This document shows, one piece after another, positions 15,661 to 23,143 of a DNA stretch of 34,637 bases (position 1 is its first letter; each line of letters opens with the position of its first letter). The stretch is from the NCBI GenBank assembly GCA_030838025.1, contig JAUTXM010000331.1:1-34637 (forward strand). The letters are read 5' to 3'. This DNA is from Acidimicrobiaceae bacterium. Lineage in GTDB: Bacteria > Actinomycetota > Acidimicrobiia > Acidimicrobiales > Palsa-688. Below the pieces are notes generated by a model. That model saw only the letters and a list, made by a program, of their open reading frames with translations. It was not told the origin of the DNA and searched no databases. The translations under genes were made by a program, and so were the position numbers.

Positions 15661-16485
15661 CTAGGCAGTGCGGCGGTAGCGGCCGACGGCCAGGGCGGCG
15701 AAGACGACGGTGATGCCGGTCATCCAGGCCAACGCCACCAGGACGGGTCGGGTCGTGGCCCCGCCGCCGGCCAGGGCCCGCACCGCCGAGTTGACGGCGC
15801 TGACCGGTTGGTGGTCGGCGTAGGCCCGCAAAAGACGGGGCATCCGGTTGGTCGGCACGAAGGCATTGGATGCGAATACCAGCAACGCCATGAACGGGAA
15901 CGCCCCGGCCTGGGCCGCTTCGGCGTTGCCGGCCGACAACCCGATCAGAGCCATGATCCACGACATGGCGAAGCCGAAGCCGAGCATGAGCAGAACTGCG
16001 CCGATGAAGGGGATGACGCCGGCGTGGATGCGGAAGCCGACGAGGAAGCCCATGGCCACCATGAGGATGATGACGAAGAGGTTGCGGACGACGTCGGCCA
16101 GGGTCCGGCCGGCCAGCACCGCCGAGCGGGCCATAGGGAGGGATCGGAAGCGCTCGATGATCCCGGTCTGCAGGTCGGTTGCCAAGCCGACGCCGGTGTT
16201 GACCGAGCCGAAGGTCACGGTCTGCACGAAGACACCCGGCATCAAGTAGTCGACGTAGGACATGCCGGGCGGAGCCTGGATGGCGCCGCCGAAGACGTAG
16301 CGGAAGAGGAGCACGAAGATGATCGGCTGGATGGTCGAGAAGACCAGCGTGGTCGGCGTGCGAACCAAGGCGATGAGGTTGCGGTGGGCGATGGCCAGCG
16401 CATCGGCGACGATGGCGCTCGCCGGCGGTCGGTCCTGGAGGCCAAGGTCCTCGGCCGCGGGGCTCGGGGGGGAGAGCGTGGTCAC
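15661..16485 (-). CDS. ABC-2 type exporter permease (DrrB-like)
   Basis: This 274-residue membrane protein has about six hydrophobic segments and the ABC-2 permease pattern: an N-terminal amphipathic region (IAHRNLIALVRTPTTLVFS), FVLLFRYVFGGAI, then the large conserved block GIIERFRSLPMARSAVLAGR. The end is TTRPVLVALAWM with a final helix. GTG 16485 overlaps the ATPase stop as GTGA, so the pair is translationally coupled. With the upstream ATPase it probably exports a hydrophobic compound or lipid. The substrate is unknown. Confidence 0.9.
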   Translation of the reverse strand: MTTLSPPSPAAEDLGLQDRPPASAIVADALAIAHRNLIALVRTPTTLVFSTIQPIIFVLLFRYVFGGAIQAPPGMSYVDYLMPGVFVQTVTFGSVNTGVGLATDLQTGIIERFRSLPMARSAVLAGRTLADVVRNLFVIILMVAMGFLVGFRIHAGVIPFIGAVLLMLGFGFAMSWIMALIGLSAGNAEAAQAGAFPFMALLVFASNAFVPTNRMPRLLRAYADHQPVSAVNSAVRALAGGGATTRPVLVALAWMTGITVVFAALAVGRYRRTA

Positions 16486-17531
16486 GCGGCACCTCGTTCC
16501 CGGCGCGCCGACCGCTTGCCCGAGGCCGCCTTCGCACCGGGGGGAGGGACCGGCTCGCCGGTTTCCGCCTTGTGCCCGGTGAGCTGTAAGAACACGTCGT
16601 CCAAGGTCGGCTCCCGCACGATGATCGATTCGGGGAAGAGTCCGGTGCTGTCGAGTTGGCGGACCACCTCCAGGACCGCCGGCCCTGCGTCGGCGACGGT
16701 CACCGAGATGGTGCGACGGTCGTCGAGCACCTCGACCGCCCCGATCGGGGCCAGCTGTGTGCTGGCGGTCTGCGCCGCCGCGGCGTCGGGGAAGCGGACC
16801 TCGACGACTGTGGTGCCCAGGCGGCTCTTCAGTTGCGACGCCGACCCCGACGCCACGATTCGGCCGCCGTCGATGACGATGATGTTGTCCGACAAGCGGT
16901 CGGCCTCTTCGAGGTACTGGGTGGTCAGCAGAAGCGTCGTTCCGTCTGCGACCAGCTCGCCGATGAGGGCCCACAGATCGCTGCGCCCGGGCGGGTCGAG
17001 ACCCGTCGTGGGTTCGTCGAGGAACAGCACCCGGGGCCGGTGGACGAGCGCCGCCGACAGGTCGAGCCGTCGGCGCATGCCGCCGGAGTAGGTACGCACC
17101 GGGCGGTCGGCGGCGGCGGAGAGTCCGAAGCGTTCGAGGAGTTCGTCGGCTCGTTGGTGGATGGTGGGGCCGGGTTGGTGGGTCAGGTGGCCGATCATGC
17201 GGAGGTTCTCGCGGCCCGTGAGGGCCTCGTCGACCGCCGCGTATTGCCCCGCCAGGCCGATCACCGAGCGAACGGCGTGCGGGCGGCGCACGACGTCGAG
17301 GCCGAGGACGCTCGCCCGGCCCTCGTCGGGTCGCAGGATGGTCGTCAGCATGCGCACGATGGTCGTCTTGCCGGCGCCGTTGGGGCCGAGCAGGCCGAGG
17401 ACCGTCCCGGTCGGCACGGTGAAGTCGACGCCCGCCACCGCGACCACGTCGCCGAAGCGCTTGACCAGGCCCTCGACGACGATGGCGGGGCCTGCGTTCA
17501 TCGGTGCCACGCTCATGGGTGCCACGCTCAT
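16482..17531 (-). CDS. ABC exporter ATP-binding protein (DrrA-like)
   Basis: This protein of about 349 residues has the full set of ABC motifs: Walker A GPNGAGKTT, Q-loop near GQYAAVDE, signature YSGGMRRRLDL, Walker B VLFLDEPTTGLDP and an H-loop replaced by Gln in LLTTQYLEEADRL, as in DrrA-type transporters. The C-terminal extension (EVRFPDAAAA to TLDDVFLQLTGH) is the DUF4162-like tail of the daunorubicin-resistance family. I chose ATG 17531; ATG 17516 and the longer TTG 17567 are alternatives, since the first residues repeat MSVAP twice. It is divergent from a MarR-family gene, which probably represses it. Confidence 0.92.
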   Translation of the reverse strand: MSVAPMSVAPMNAGPAIVVEGLVKRFGDVVAVAGVDFTVPTGTVLGLLGPNGAGKTTIVRMLTTILRPDEGRASVLGLDVVRRPHAVRSVIGLAGQYAAVDEALTGRENLRMIGHLTHQPGPTIHQRADELLERFGLSAAADRPVRTYSGGMRRRLDLSAALVHRPRVLFLDEPTTGLDPPGRSDLWALIGELVADGTTLLLTTQYLEEADRLSDNIIVIDGGRIVASGSASQLKSRLGTTVVEVRFPDAAAAQTASTQLAPIGAVEVLDDRRTISVTVADAGPAVLEVVRQLDSTGLFPESIIVREPTLDDVFLQLTGHKAETGEPVPPPGAKAASGKRSARRERGAA

Positions 17532-17553
17532 CGGCCCAGCCTGCCTTCGGAGA

Positions 17554-17572
17554 TTCACTGAAGTCAAGTGAA
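17554..17572. promoter_or_regulatory. inverted repeat between the ABC exporter and marR (candidate MarR operator)
   Basis: TTCACT (17554-17559) and AGTGAA (17567-17572) are perfect arms around a 7-nt spacer, with an additional inner TGA/TCA symmetry. The 19-bp element lies 23 bp upstream of the exporter ATG and 57 bp upstream of the divergent MarR-family start. Its size and AT content fit a MarR dimer site. Confidence 0.5.
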
Positions 17573-17629
17573 ATTTTGATGTTGGTCAATGATTGCGCCG
17601 GGTGAAGCTTACGGCGTATCGTTTCCTGC

Positions 17630-18094
17630 GTGGGTCGAGCGGGGCGTGAGGCGTGGAAGATCATCCAGGACCTGATGATGGAAGGGGAGGCTCACGACCG
17701 CGTGCATGGGATCTGTGCGAGTTTCGGCCTGACACCCGGACTGGCCAAGGCATTGGTCCATCTGTCGCCCGGGCCGGGGATCGCCATGCACGAGCTCGCC
17801 GAACAATGGGGATGCGACGCGTCGTATGTCACGGCATTGGTCGACGGCTTGGAGCAGCGGGGGCTTGCCGAACGGCGACCCAGTCCGCTCGACCGCAGGG
17901 TGAAGGCGGTGGCGTTGACCGAGGCTGGCGCCGGGGCCAAGTCCGAGGTGCTCGACCGTCTGCGGGAGCCGCCGAAGGCGTTCGAGGTGCTGAGTCCGGC
18001 TGAGCAACGCCAGCTACGGGACTTGCTGGCCAAGTTGGCGTCCGCCGACGCCCGATTGAGCGAGGCCCGGGCCCGCAGCAGGCACATCGGCTAG
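17630..18094 (+). CDS. MarR-family transcriptional regulator (exporter-linked)
   Basis: This 154-residue winged-helix protein shows the MarR core: GLTPGLAKALVHL, MHELAEQWGCDASYVTALVDGLEQRGLAERRPSPLDRR split over helices 3 and 4 and the wing, then VALTEAG. The DRR motif of the wing is present. GTG 17630 has no Shine-Dalgarno sequence, so the mRNA may be leaderless. It is divergent from the DrrAB-like exporter, with an inverted repeat in between, a typical arrangement for a ligand-released repressor of an efflux pump. Confidence 0.9.
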   Translation: MGRAGREAWKIIQDLMMEGEAHDRVHGICASFGLTPGLAKALVHLSPGPGIAMHELAEQWGCDASYVTALVDGLEQRGLAERRPSPLDRRVKAVALTEAGAGAKSEVLDRLREPPKAFEVLSPAEQRQLRDLLAKLASADARLSEARARSRHIG

Positions 18095-18112
18095 CCGGCT
18101 AGCCGGCGTTTT
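18094..18112 (+). terminator. intrinsic terminator of the first marR
   Basis: GCCGG (18094-18098), loop CTAG and CCGGC (18103-18107) form a 5-bp GC stem followed by GTTTT and further T-rich sequence. The stem begins at the last base of the TAG stop. It is a plausible Rho-independent terminator. Confidence 0.55.
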
Positions 18113-18127
18113 GTGTCTCTCGCAAGA

Positions 18128-18144
18128 ACCGGCCGGACGCCGGT
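18128..18144 (-). terminator. candidate terminator of the mutase operon
   Basis: ACCGGC (18128-18133) and GCCGGT (18139-18144) make a 6-bp stem with a 5-nt loop, directly after the minus-strand stop at 18144-18146. On the minus strand a short T-containing stretch (TTCTTG) follows. It pairs back to back with the terminator of the convergent marR. Confidence 0.42.
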
Positions 18145-18671
18145 CAGGCGATATCGGCGTGGTCCGCGATCGCCCGGGTCACGGCGAGGATGATCTCGTC
18201 GGTCGAGGCGCCCGGGGTCAGTACCGCGGCCACGCCGAGGTCCTTCAGCGCTGCGCCATCGGCAACCGGGATGATTCCCCCGATTACCACGGGGATGTCG
18301 AGTCCTTGGCTTCGCAGGGTGTCGAGGATCCTCGGCACCAGCGTCATGTGGGCGCCCGAGTGGAGGGACAGGCCGATCAGCTCGACATCCTCGTCCCGCG
18401 CCGCCGCCACGACCATCTCCGGGGTCTGCTGCAAACCGGTGTAGATCACCTCGAAGCCGGCGTCGCGCAAGATCCGACCGACCACCTTGACACCGCGGTC
18501 ATGGCCGTCGAGCCCGACCTTGGCGACGAGCACCCGGTGCCGCGCACCCGGGCCGAGGCCGCCTTGGGCGTCGAGGTTGAAGCGGGGATCAAGGTCGGTG
18601 CGGGGATCGAGGTCGGTGCGGGGATCGGGGTTGGCGCGGGGATCGGTGGTCATGCGGGGACCGGGGGTCAC
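18144..18671 (-). CDS. coenzyme B12-binding small subunit of an acyl-CoA mutase
   Basis: This protein of 175 residues (169 from ATG 18653) is a B12-binding subunit, longer than the family's roughly 135 because of an N-terminal low-complexity run of DPRTDLDPR units. The cobalamin domain shows [13 protein letters not shown] with the DxHxxG lower-axial His, [10 protein letters not shown] and VVIGGIIP, all diagnostic. It binds adenosylcobalamin and pairs with the large subunit encoded just upstream. GTG 18671 overlaps the large-subunit stop as GTGA, which favours it over ATG 18653. With the partner's pocket residues this is most likely an IcmB-type subunit, though methylmalonyl-CoA mutase small subunits look the same. 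Confidence 0.9.
   Translation of the reverse strand: MTPGPRMTTDPRANPDPRTDLDPRTDLDPRFNLDAQGGLGPGARHRVLVAKVGLDGHDRGVKVVGRILRDAGFEVIYTGLQQTPEMVVAAARDEDVELIGLSLHSGAHMTLVPRILDTLRSQGLDIPVVIGGIIPVADGAALKDLGVAAVLTPGASTDEIILAVTRAIADHADIA
18577..18653 (-). repeat. 18-bp degenerate tandem repeat at the start of the B12-binding gene
   Basis: The plus-strand unit GGGGATCGAGGTCGGTGC occurs about twice almost exactly and further times in decayed form, encoding DPRTDL-like hexapeptides on the minus strand. It is confined to the N-terminal extension, outside the cobalamin domain. Confidence 0.6.
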
Positions 18672-20395
18672 AGGGCCGCTCGTTCGACGTAACGGCCGAA
18701 CACGTCGGCCATGGCGCCCATGACCTCGCCGATCGTGGCGTAGGCCCGGACGGCGTCGATGATGGCGGGCATCACGTTGGCGGTTGGATCCGCCGCCGCC
18801 GCCCTCACCCGGGCGAGGCCCTCCTCGACCGGCACGGTCGCACGGTGGCGACGCAACTCGGCCAGCCGCTTGCATTGCGCCTGCTCCACCTCGGGCCCGA
18901 TCGAGAGTAGCGGCACCGCATCGCCGCCGGGCTCGCGGTTGGTGAACCGGTTGACTCCGACCTGCACCCGCCGGCCCGCCGCCAGGTCGCGCTGGAAGGC
19001 GTACGCCGCCTCGGCGATTTCGGACTGGAACCAGTTGGACTCGATGCCCGCAAGCACACCTTCCAGGATCGAGCCCCGCCCCCAGTCATCGAGTTTGGCG
19101 AAGATGGCCTCGGCCTGGCGCTCCATCTCGTCGGTCAGCCACTCGAGGTAGTGCGACCCGCCGAGGGGATCGGCGACGGTGGGCGCTCCGGTTTCGAAGG
19201 CGACGACCTGCTGGGTGCGAAGGGCCAGCCGGGCCGCTTTTTCTGTCGGCAGGGCCAGCGCCTCGTCGAAGGCGTCGGTGTGCAGGCTCTGGGTCCCGCC
19301 GAGCGCCGCCGCCAGGGCCTGGATGGCGACCCGGGCGATGTTGAGTTCCGGTTGCTGCGCCGTCAGGGACACGCCGGCGGTCTGCGTGTGGAACCGCAGC
19401 TGGAGCGATCGCGGATGCGTCGCGCCGTAGCGCCCGCGCATCCATCGGGCCCAGATTCGGCGGGCCGCCCGGTACTTCGCGATCTCCTCGAAGAAGTCGA
19501 TGTGGGCATTGAAGAAAAAGCTCAACCGGGGCGCGAAGTCGTCCACCGCGAGCCCCGCTGCCATCACCGCCTCGACGTATGCGAACCCGTTGGCCAGCGT
19601 GAACGCCAACTCCTGGGCGGCGGTCGAACCGGCCTCCCGGATGTGGTAGCCGGATACCGATACGGGGTACCACCGGGGCATCTCGGCGGCGCAGAATCGG
19701 ATCACGTCGGAGACCAGGCGCACCGAGGGTCGGGGCGGGAACACGAACTCCTTCTGGGCCTGATACTCCTTCAAGATGTCGTTCTGGAGGGTCCCACCGA
19801 GCGCCCCGCGAGCGATCCCGCGATTCTCGGCCGCCGCCACGTAGAGGGCCAGCGCCACCGGAGCGGGGGAGTTGATGGTCATGGAGGTGGTGACCTGGGC
19901 CAGGTCGATCCCTGCGAAGAGATCCTCGAAATCGGCGAGCGAGTCGACGGCCACGCCGGCCTTTCCGACCTCGCCGGCGCTGCGCGGATCGTCGGAGTCG
20001 CGGCCCATCAGCGTCGGTAGGTCGAACGCCGTGCTGAGCCCGTCACCGCCGGCCCGGAGGATCTCGCGGAAGCGGGCGTTGGTGTCCTCGGCCGTGCCGA
20101 ACCCGGCGAACATCCGCATCGTCCACAGCTTCGATCGGTACATCGAGGCGTAAGGGCCTCGGGTATAGGGGAACAACCCCGGGAACTCCCCGTCGTCGGG
20201 GCCGTACACCGGCTCGAGCGGGATACCCGAGATGGTGGACGCGTCGAGTTCCCGCAGACGTGATTCCGCATACAGCTCGCGCCAATGGTCGCCGTTGAGG
20301 CGTCCGACGCGCTCGCCCTCTGCGCCATCTGCGCTGTCAGGGTCGTCGGCGCCGCTGGCGTCGCCGGCTTCGGGGTTGGTAGTGCCGGTGCTCAC
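18668..20395 (-). CDS. B12-dependent acyl-CoA mutase large subunit, isobutyryl-CoA mutase-like
   Basis: This 575-residue protein belongs to the methylmalonyl-CoA mutase superfamily, catalytic TIM-barrel part only. Motifs include [13 protein letters not shown] (about 75-87), [47 protein letters not shown] (Tyr250-His251), [26 protein letters not shown] and [13 protein letters not shown]. Substrate selection in the family rests on two positions: Tyr89/Arg207 in methylmalonyl-CoA mutase versus Phe/Gln in isobutyryl-CoA mutase. Here they are Phe96 (MFAGFG) and Gln214 (YQAQKEF), which argues for isobutyryl-/butyryl-CoA interconversion, or another uncharged branched acyl-CoA. GTG 20395 lacks a clear ribosome binding site, and the first 30 residues are acidic and non-conserved. 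It is divergent from a MarR gene and coupled to the small subunit. Confidence 0.93.
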   Translation of the reverse strand: MSTGTTNPEAGDASGADDPDSADGAEGERVGRLNGDHWRELYAESRLRELDASTISGIPLEPVYGPDDGEFPGLFPYTRGPYASMYRSKLWTMRMFAGFGTAEDTNARFREILRAGGDGLSTAFDLPTLMGRDSDDPRSAGEVGKAGVAVDSLADFEDLFAGIDLAQVTTSMTINSPAPVALALYVAAAENRGIARGALGGTLQNDILKEYQAQKEFVFPPRPSVRLVSDVIRFCAAEMPRWYPVSVSGYHIREAGSTAAQELAFTLANGFAYVEAVMAAGLAVDDFAPRLSFFFNAHIDFFEEIAKYRAARRIWARWMRGRYGATHPRSLQLRFHTQTAGVSLTAQQPELNIARVAIQALAAALGGTQSLHTDAFDEALALPTEKAARLALRTQQVVAFETGAPTVADPLGGSHYLEWLTDEMERQAEAIFAKLDDWGRGSILEGVLAGIESNWFQSEIAEAAYAFQRDLAAGRRVQVGVNRFTNREPGGDAVPLLSIGPEVEQAQCKRLAELRRHRATVPVEEGLARVRAAAADPTANVMPAIIDAVRAYATIGEVMGAMADVFGRYVERAAL

Positions 20396-20418
20396 AACGC
20401 CACATGATACTTGGACTT

Positions 20419-20444
20419 CCGACTATCTGTCGACCAATAGTCGG
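20419..20444. promoter_or_regulatory. perfect inverted repeat between the mutase and marR (candidate operator)
   Basis: CCGACTAT (20419-20426) and ATAGTCGG (20437-20444) are perfect 8-nt arms with a 10-nt spacer that itself holds GTCGAC. The element fills most of the 66-bp divergent promoter region between the mutase GTG (20395) and the MarR ATG (20462). A TATCCT box (20446-20451) abuts it. Binding of the adjacent MarR protein would block both genes. Confidence 0.6.
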
Positions 20445-20445
20445 C

Positions 20446-20451
20446 TATCCT
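20446..20451 (+). promoter_or_regulatory. candidate -10 box for a leaderless marR transcript
   Basis: TATCCT ends 10 nt before the ATG at 20462, so transcription would begin at or next to the start codon. No Shine-Dalgarno sequence precedes the ATG, consistent with leaderless translation common in actinobacteria. I see no good -35 at the right distance. Confidence 0.35.
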
Positions 20452-20461
20452 TTCATTTGTC

Positions 20462-20965
20462 ATGGTCGGCCGCCTGCTGCCTCTGGACCCGATCGAGGAA
20501 GCGCGCCGCCAGTGGGACCAGCGATGGCCGGGCGGGGCGACGATGGCCGCGGCCACATCGATCATGCGGGCCCAGCAGATCGTGCAGGCGTCGGTCGACG
20601 AGGCCCTGAAGCCCTATGGGCTGACCTTCGCCCGCTACGAGGCGTTGGTGCTGCTGGCATTCAGCCAGCGCGGTTCGCTCCCGATGGGGAAGATGGGTGA
20701 ACGGTTGATGATCCACCCGACCAGTGTCACCAACATTGTCGACCGTCTCGAGGGTCAGGGGTTCGTACGCCGCCGGCCCCATGAGCGCGATCGTCGCACC
20801 ACGCTGGTGGAGATCACCGACGCCGGTCGGGAGGTCATGGATGAGGCGACCGGAGCGGTGGTCGCTTGCCGGTTCGGCCTCGATTTCCTGTCCGAGGCGC
20901 AGTTGGACCAGCTGACCTCCCTGATCCGCGCCGTTCGCGTCGGGAGCGGCGAGGTACCGGCGTAG
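20462..20965 (+). CDS. MarR-family transcriptional regulator (mutase-linked)
   Basis: This 167-residue MarR protein has ALKPYGLTFARYEALVLL, the recognition region MGKMGERLMIHPTSVTNIVDRLEGQGFV, wing RRRPHERDRRTTLVEIT and C-terminal dimer helices. The DRR motif of the wing is clear. ATG 20462 is likely leaderless. It is transcribed divergently from the B12-dependent mutase operon with a perfect inverted repeat between them. A role as an acyl-CoA- or acid-responsive repressor of the mutase is inferred from this arrangement only. Confidence 0.93.
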   Translation: MVGRLLPLDPIEEARRQWDQRWPGGATMAAATSIMRAQQIVQASVDEALKPYGLTFARYEALVLLAFSQRGSLPMGKMGERLMIHPTSVTNIVDRLEGQGFVRRRPHERDRRTTLVEITDAGREVMDEATGAVVACRFGLDFLSEAQLDQLTSLIRAVRVGSGEVPA

Positions 20966-20989
20966 GAGGCTGCTTGCCCAGTGCGACCG

Positions 20990-21003
20990 GCCGGCTTGCC
21001 GGC
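20990..21003. terminator. GC hairpin after marR
   Basis: GCCGG (20990-20994), loop CTTG and CCGGC (20999-21003) form a tight hairpin 25 nt past the marR stop. No T-run follows. It may stop or protect the marR transcript. Confidence 0.3.
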
Positions 21004-21024
21004 AATCGCGGAAGCTACGTGTTG

Positions 21025-21046
21025 TGGGAGCACAAGTTGGCTCCCA
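21025..21046. terminator. hairpin between convergent marR and pirin genes
   Basis: TGGGAGC (21025-21031) and GCTCCCA (21040-21046) make a 7-bp stem with an 8-nt loop, midway between the convergent stops. Symmetric placement suggests a bidirectional terminator; T-runs are weak on both sides. Confidence 0.38.
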
Positions 21047-21084
21047 GACGCCCGCCTCTCGCCGCCGCCGCCGCCCGCTCGTCT

Positions 21085-22050
21085 CTAGTCGCCGATGTGG
21101 TCAGCGGGGATGGTGCCCATGCGGCCGGCCCGGAAGTCCTCGAACGCACGGGCCAACTCGCCCTGGGTGTTCATGACGAACGGCCCGTACCAGGCCACGG
21201 TCTCGCCAATCGGCCGGCCACCGAGGAGCAGCACCTCGAACGCCGGCGAACGGCTCTCCTGGGTCGGGGCGCCCGTGAGGACCACCGCGTCGCCCCGGTC
21301 GAACACCGCCAGCTGGCCGGGGCCGATGGGCCGGTGCTCGGGACCGGCGTTGCCATAGCCACTCAGCACATAGGCGAGGGCGTTGAAGTCGGGCCGCCAG
21401 GGCAGCCGCAGCTCTGCTCCCGGCTGGATCGTGGCGTGCACCATGGTGATCGGCGTGTGAGTGACGCCGGGCCCCTCGAAGTCGCCGAGCGTCCCTGCGA
21501 TGACTCGTACAAGTGCGCCCCCGTCAGCCGATGCCAGCAGCGTGACGCGCTCGGCGCCGATGTCCTGATACCGGGCGTCGACCATCTTGTCGACCGCCGG
21601 CAGGTTCACCCACAGCTGGATCCCGTGGAACAGGCCGCCGCTCACCACGAGTGATTCCGGTGGGCGTTCGATATGCAGGATGCCCTTTCCTGCGGTCATC
21701 CACTGCGTGGCACCGTTGGTGATCAGCCCGCCCCCGCCGGTCGAATCCTGGTGCTGGAAGGTGCCGTCGATCATGTACGTCACCGTTTCGAACCCTCGGT
21801 GCGGATGCCACGACGTGCCCTTGGGCTCGCCCGGCCCGTACTCGACTTCGCCCATCTGGTCCATGTGGATGAACGGGTCGAGCAATCGCTGGTCGACGCC
21901 GGCGAACGCCCGGTGCACGGGGAAGCCTTCGCCTTCAAAGCCTCGAGGGGCGGTGGTCACGCTGCGCACGGCGCGGTCGACGGCGCCTTCACCGGTCGGT
22001 CCGGCGATCCTCGGGAGACTCAGGGTGTCCTCGACGGTAACTGCGGGCAT
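21085..22050 (-). CDS. pirin family protein
   Basis: This 321-residue bicupin is of normal length for pirins. The N-terminal cupin carries the metal-binding set His82 and His84 (WHPHRGFETVTY), His126 and Glu128 (GKGILHIERP). Further typical blocks are DQRLLDPFIHMD and FHGIQLWVNLP. Bacterial pirins are iron-dependent; some show quercetin dioxygenase activity and others act through protein partners, so the exact role is not known. ATG 22050 has GGAGGAG close upstream. It is divergent from the TauE/SafE permease gene, whose promoter region holds an inverted repeat. Confidence 0.94.
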   Translation of the reverse strand: MPAVTVEDTLSLPRIAGPTGEGAVDRAVRSVTTAPRGFEGEGFPVHRAFAGVDQRLLDPFIHMDQMGEVEYGPGEPKGTSWHPHRGFETVTYMIDGTFQHQDSTGGGGLITNGATQWMTAGKGILHIERPPESLVVSGGLFHGIQLWVNLPAVDKMVDARYQDIGAERVTLLASADGGALVRVIAGTLGDFEGPGVTHTPITMVHATIQPGAELRLPWRPDFNALAYVLSGYGNAGPEHRPIGPGQLAVFDRGDAVVLTGAPTQESRSPAFEVLLLGGRPIGETVAWYGPFVMNTQGELARAFEDFRAGRMGTIPADHIGD

Positions 22051-22086
22051 GGCGCTCCTCCTTGGTCACCACTGAACAACAAGTTG

Positions 22087-22119
22087 AGAGTTCAAATATT
22101 CCGTACGCTAACGAACTCT
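22087..22119. promoter_or_regulatory. inverted repeat in the pirin/TauE divergent region
   Basis: AGAGTTC (22087-22093) and GAACTCT (22113-22119) form perfect 7-nt arms with a 19-nt spacer holding CGTACG. The area is more AT-rich than its surroundings and should contain promoters for both directions. A dimeric regulator site is possible. Confidence 0.35.
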
Positions 22120-22167
22120 GGTTCGATGTCTCGCCCCGGCCGGCCGTCGGCTATTTCAATAGACAGT

Positions 22168-22923
22168 ATGGACTGGGTCGCGATCGCAGCCATCGGTGCC
22201 GCGGTGGGGTTTCTGGCGGGAATGTTCGGCAAGGGCGGCTCGGCCATCGCCACGCCCTTGTTGCACGCCGTCGGCGTCCCCGCCATCGTGTCGGTCGCGG
22301 CGCCGCTCCCGGCGACCATCCCGTCCACGCTCGTAGCCTTCTCGGCCTACTGGCGCCGTGATCTCGTCGACCGACAGGTCCTGCGTTGGAGCGTCGGGAT
22401 CGGTGTGCCGGCCACAGTCGTCGGTGCGCTGGCGACGCTCTGGATCGGGGGCGGGCCGCTGGTCACGGCGACCGATGTGGTGGTTGCCGTGCTTGGGTTG
22501 CGGATCTTGCTAGGGCCCGACGCGGCCGATGACGCCATCGGCGACGCAGAACGCGACAGCCTGGGTTTCCGCATCCGGTTGGGGCTGGTGTCGGCCGTGG
22601 TCGGCCTGGCCGCCGGGTTGCTGGCCAACAGCGGCGGATTCCTGCTGGCCCCGCTATACATCGCAGTGTTGCGGATGCCGCTCAAGCCGGCTTTCGCGTG
22701 CTCTTTGGCCGTCGCGGCCGCCCTGGCGGTCCCGGGCACGATCGTCCACGCCGCCCTCGGGCACATCGATTGGGCGGTCGTGGCGGTGTTCGGACTCACC
22801 AGTGTCCCCTTCTCCTACTGGGGCGCTCGGGTCGCGGTGCGCTCCGACGCCCGATGGCTGGGGCGGGCCTACGGCGTGGCGCTCGTAGTTCTCGGCGTGG
22901 GGTTCCTCGTCTTCGGCCGCTAG
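22168..22923 (+). CDS. TauE/SafE-family membrane permease
   Basis: This 251-residue protein has about eight transmembrane segments and the internal repeat of the family: GFLAGMFGKGGSAIATPLL near the N-terminus and GLAAGLLANSGGFLLAPLYI in the middle. Members export or import small anions such as sulfite, sulfoacetate or similar organosulfur compounds; the substrate cannot be read from the sequence. ATG 22168 starts directly at the first helix and has no ribosome binding site; ATG 22126 would add 14 residues and is less likely. Confidence 0.88.
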   Translation: MDWVAIAAIGAAVGFLAGMFGKGGSAIATPLLHAVGVPAIVSVAAPLPATIPSTLVAFSAYWRRDLVDRQVLRWSVGIGVPATVVGALATLWIGGGPLVTATDVVVAVLGLRILLGPDAADDAIGDAERDSLGFRIRLGLVSAVVGLAAGLLANSGGFLLAPLYIAVLRMPLKPAFACSLAVAAALAVPGTIVHAALGHIDWAVVAVFGLTSVPFSYWGARVAVRSDARWLGRAYGVALVVLGVGFLVFGR

Positions 22924-23143
22924 GGTTCACCCGCAGCGTCGGTGAGTCCGACCTCGGGCGGCGGACCTTGATCGGGTTTCGCCCAGGTGGGACAAGGCTC
23001 GTCGTCACCTCGCCGCCGACACGCATACCTGTCCAACTGACCGCAAGAACGACGTCGCCGACGATGCGAGCGTGGAACTCGCAGATCCATTCGGGCACGC
23101 GTGCTTGCGTCGGCCGATCCCGTCGGGGAGGCTGAGCCCGTGC

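Noticed and set aside
22924-23143. A possible gene or RNA in the 220-bp gap before the GNAT gene
   Set aside because: Open frames here are shadows or out-of-context extensions, and I see no tRNA-like or conserved RNA fold.
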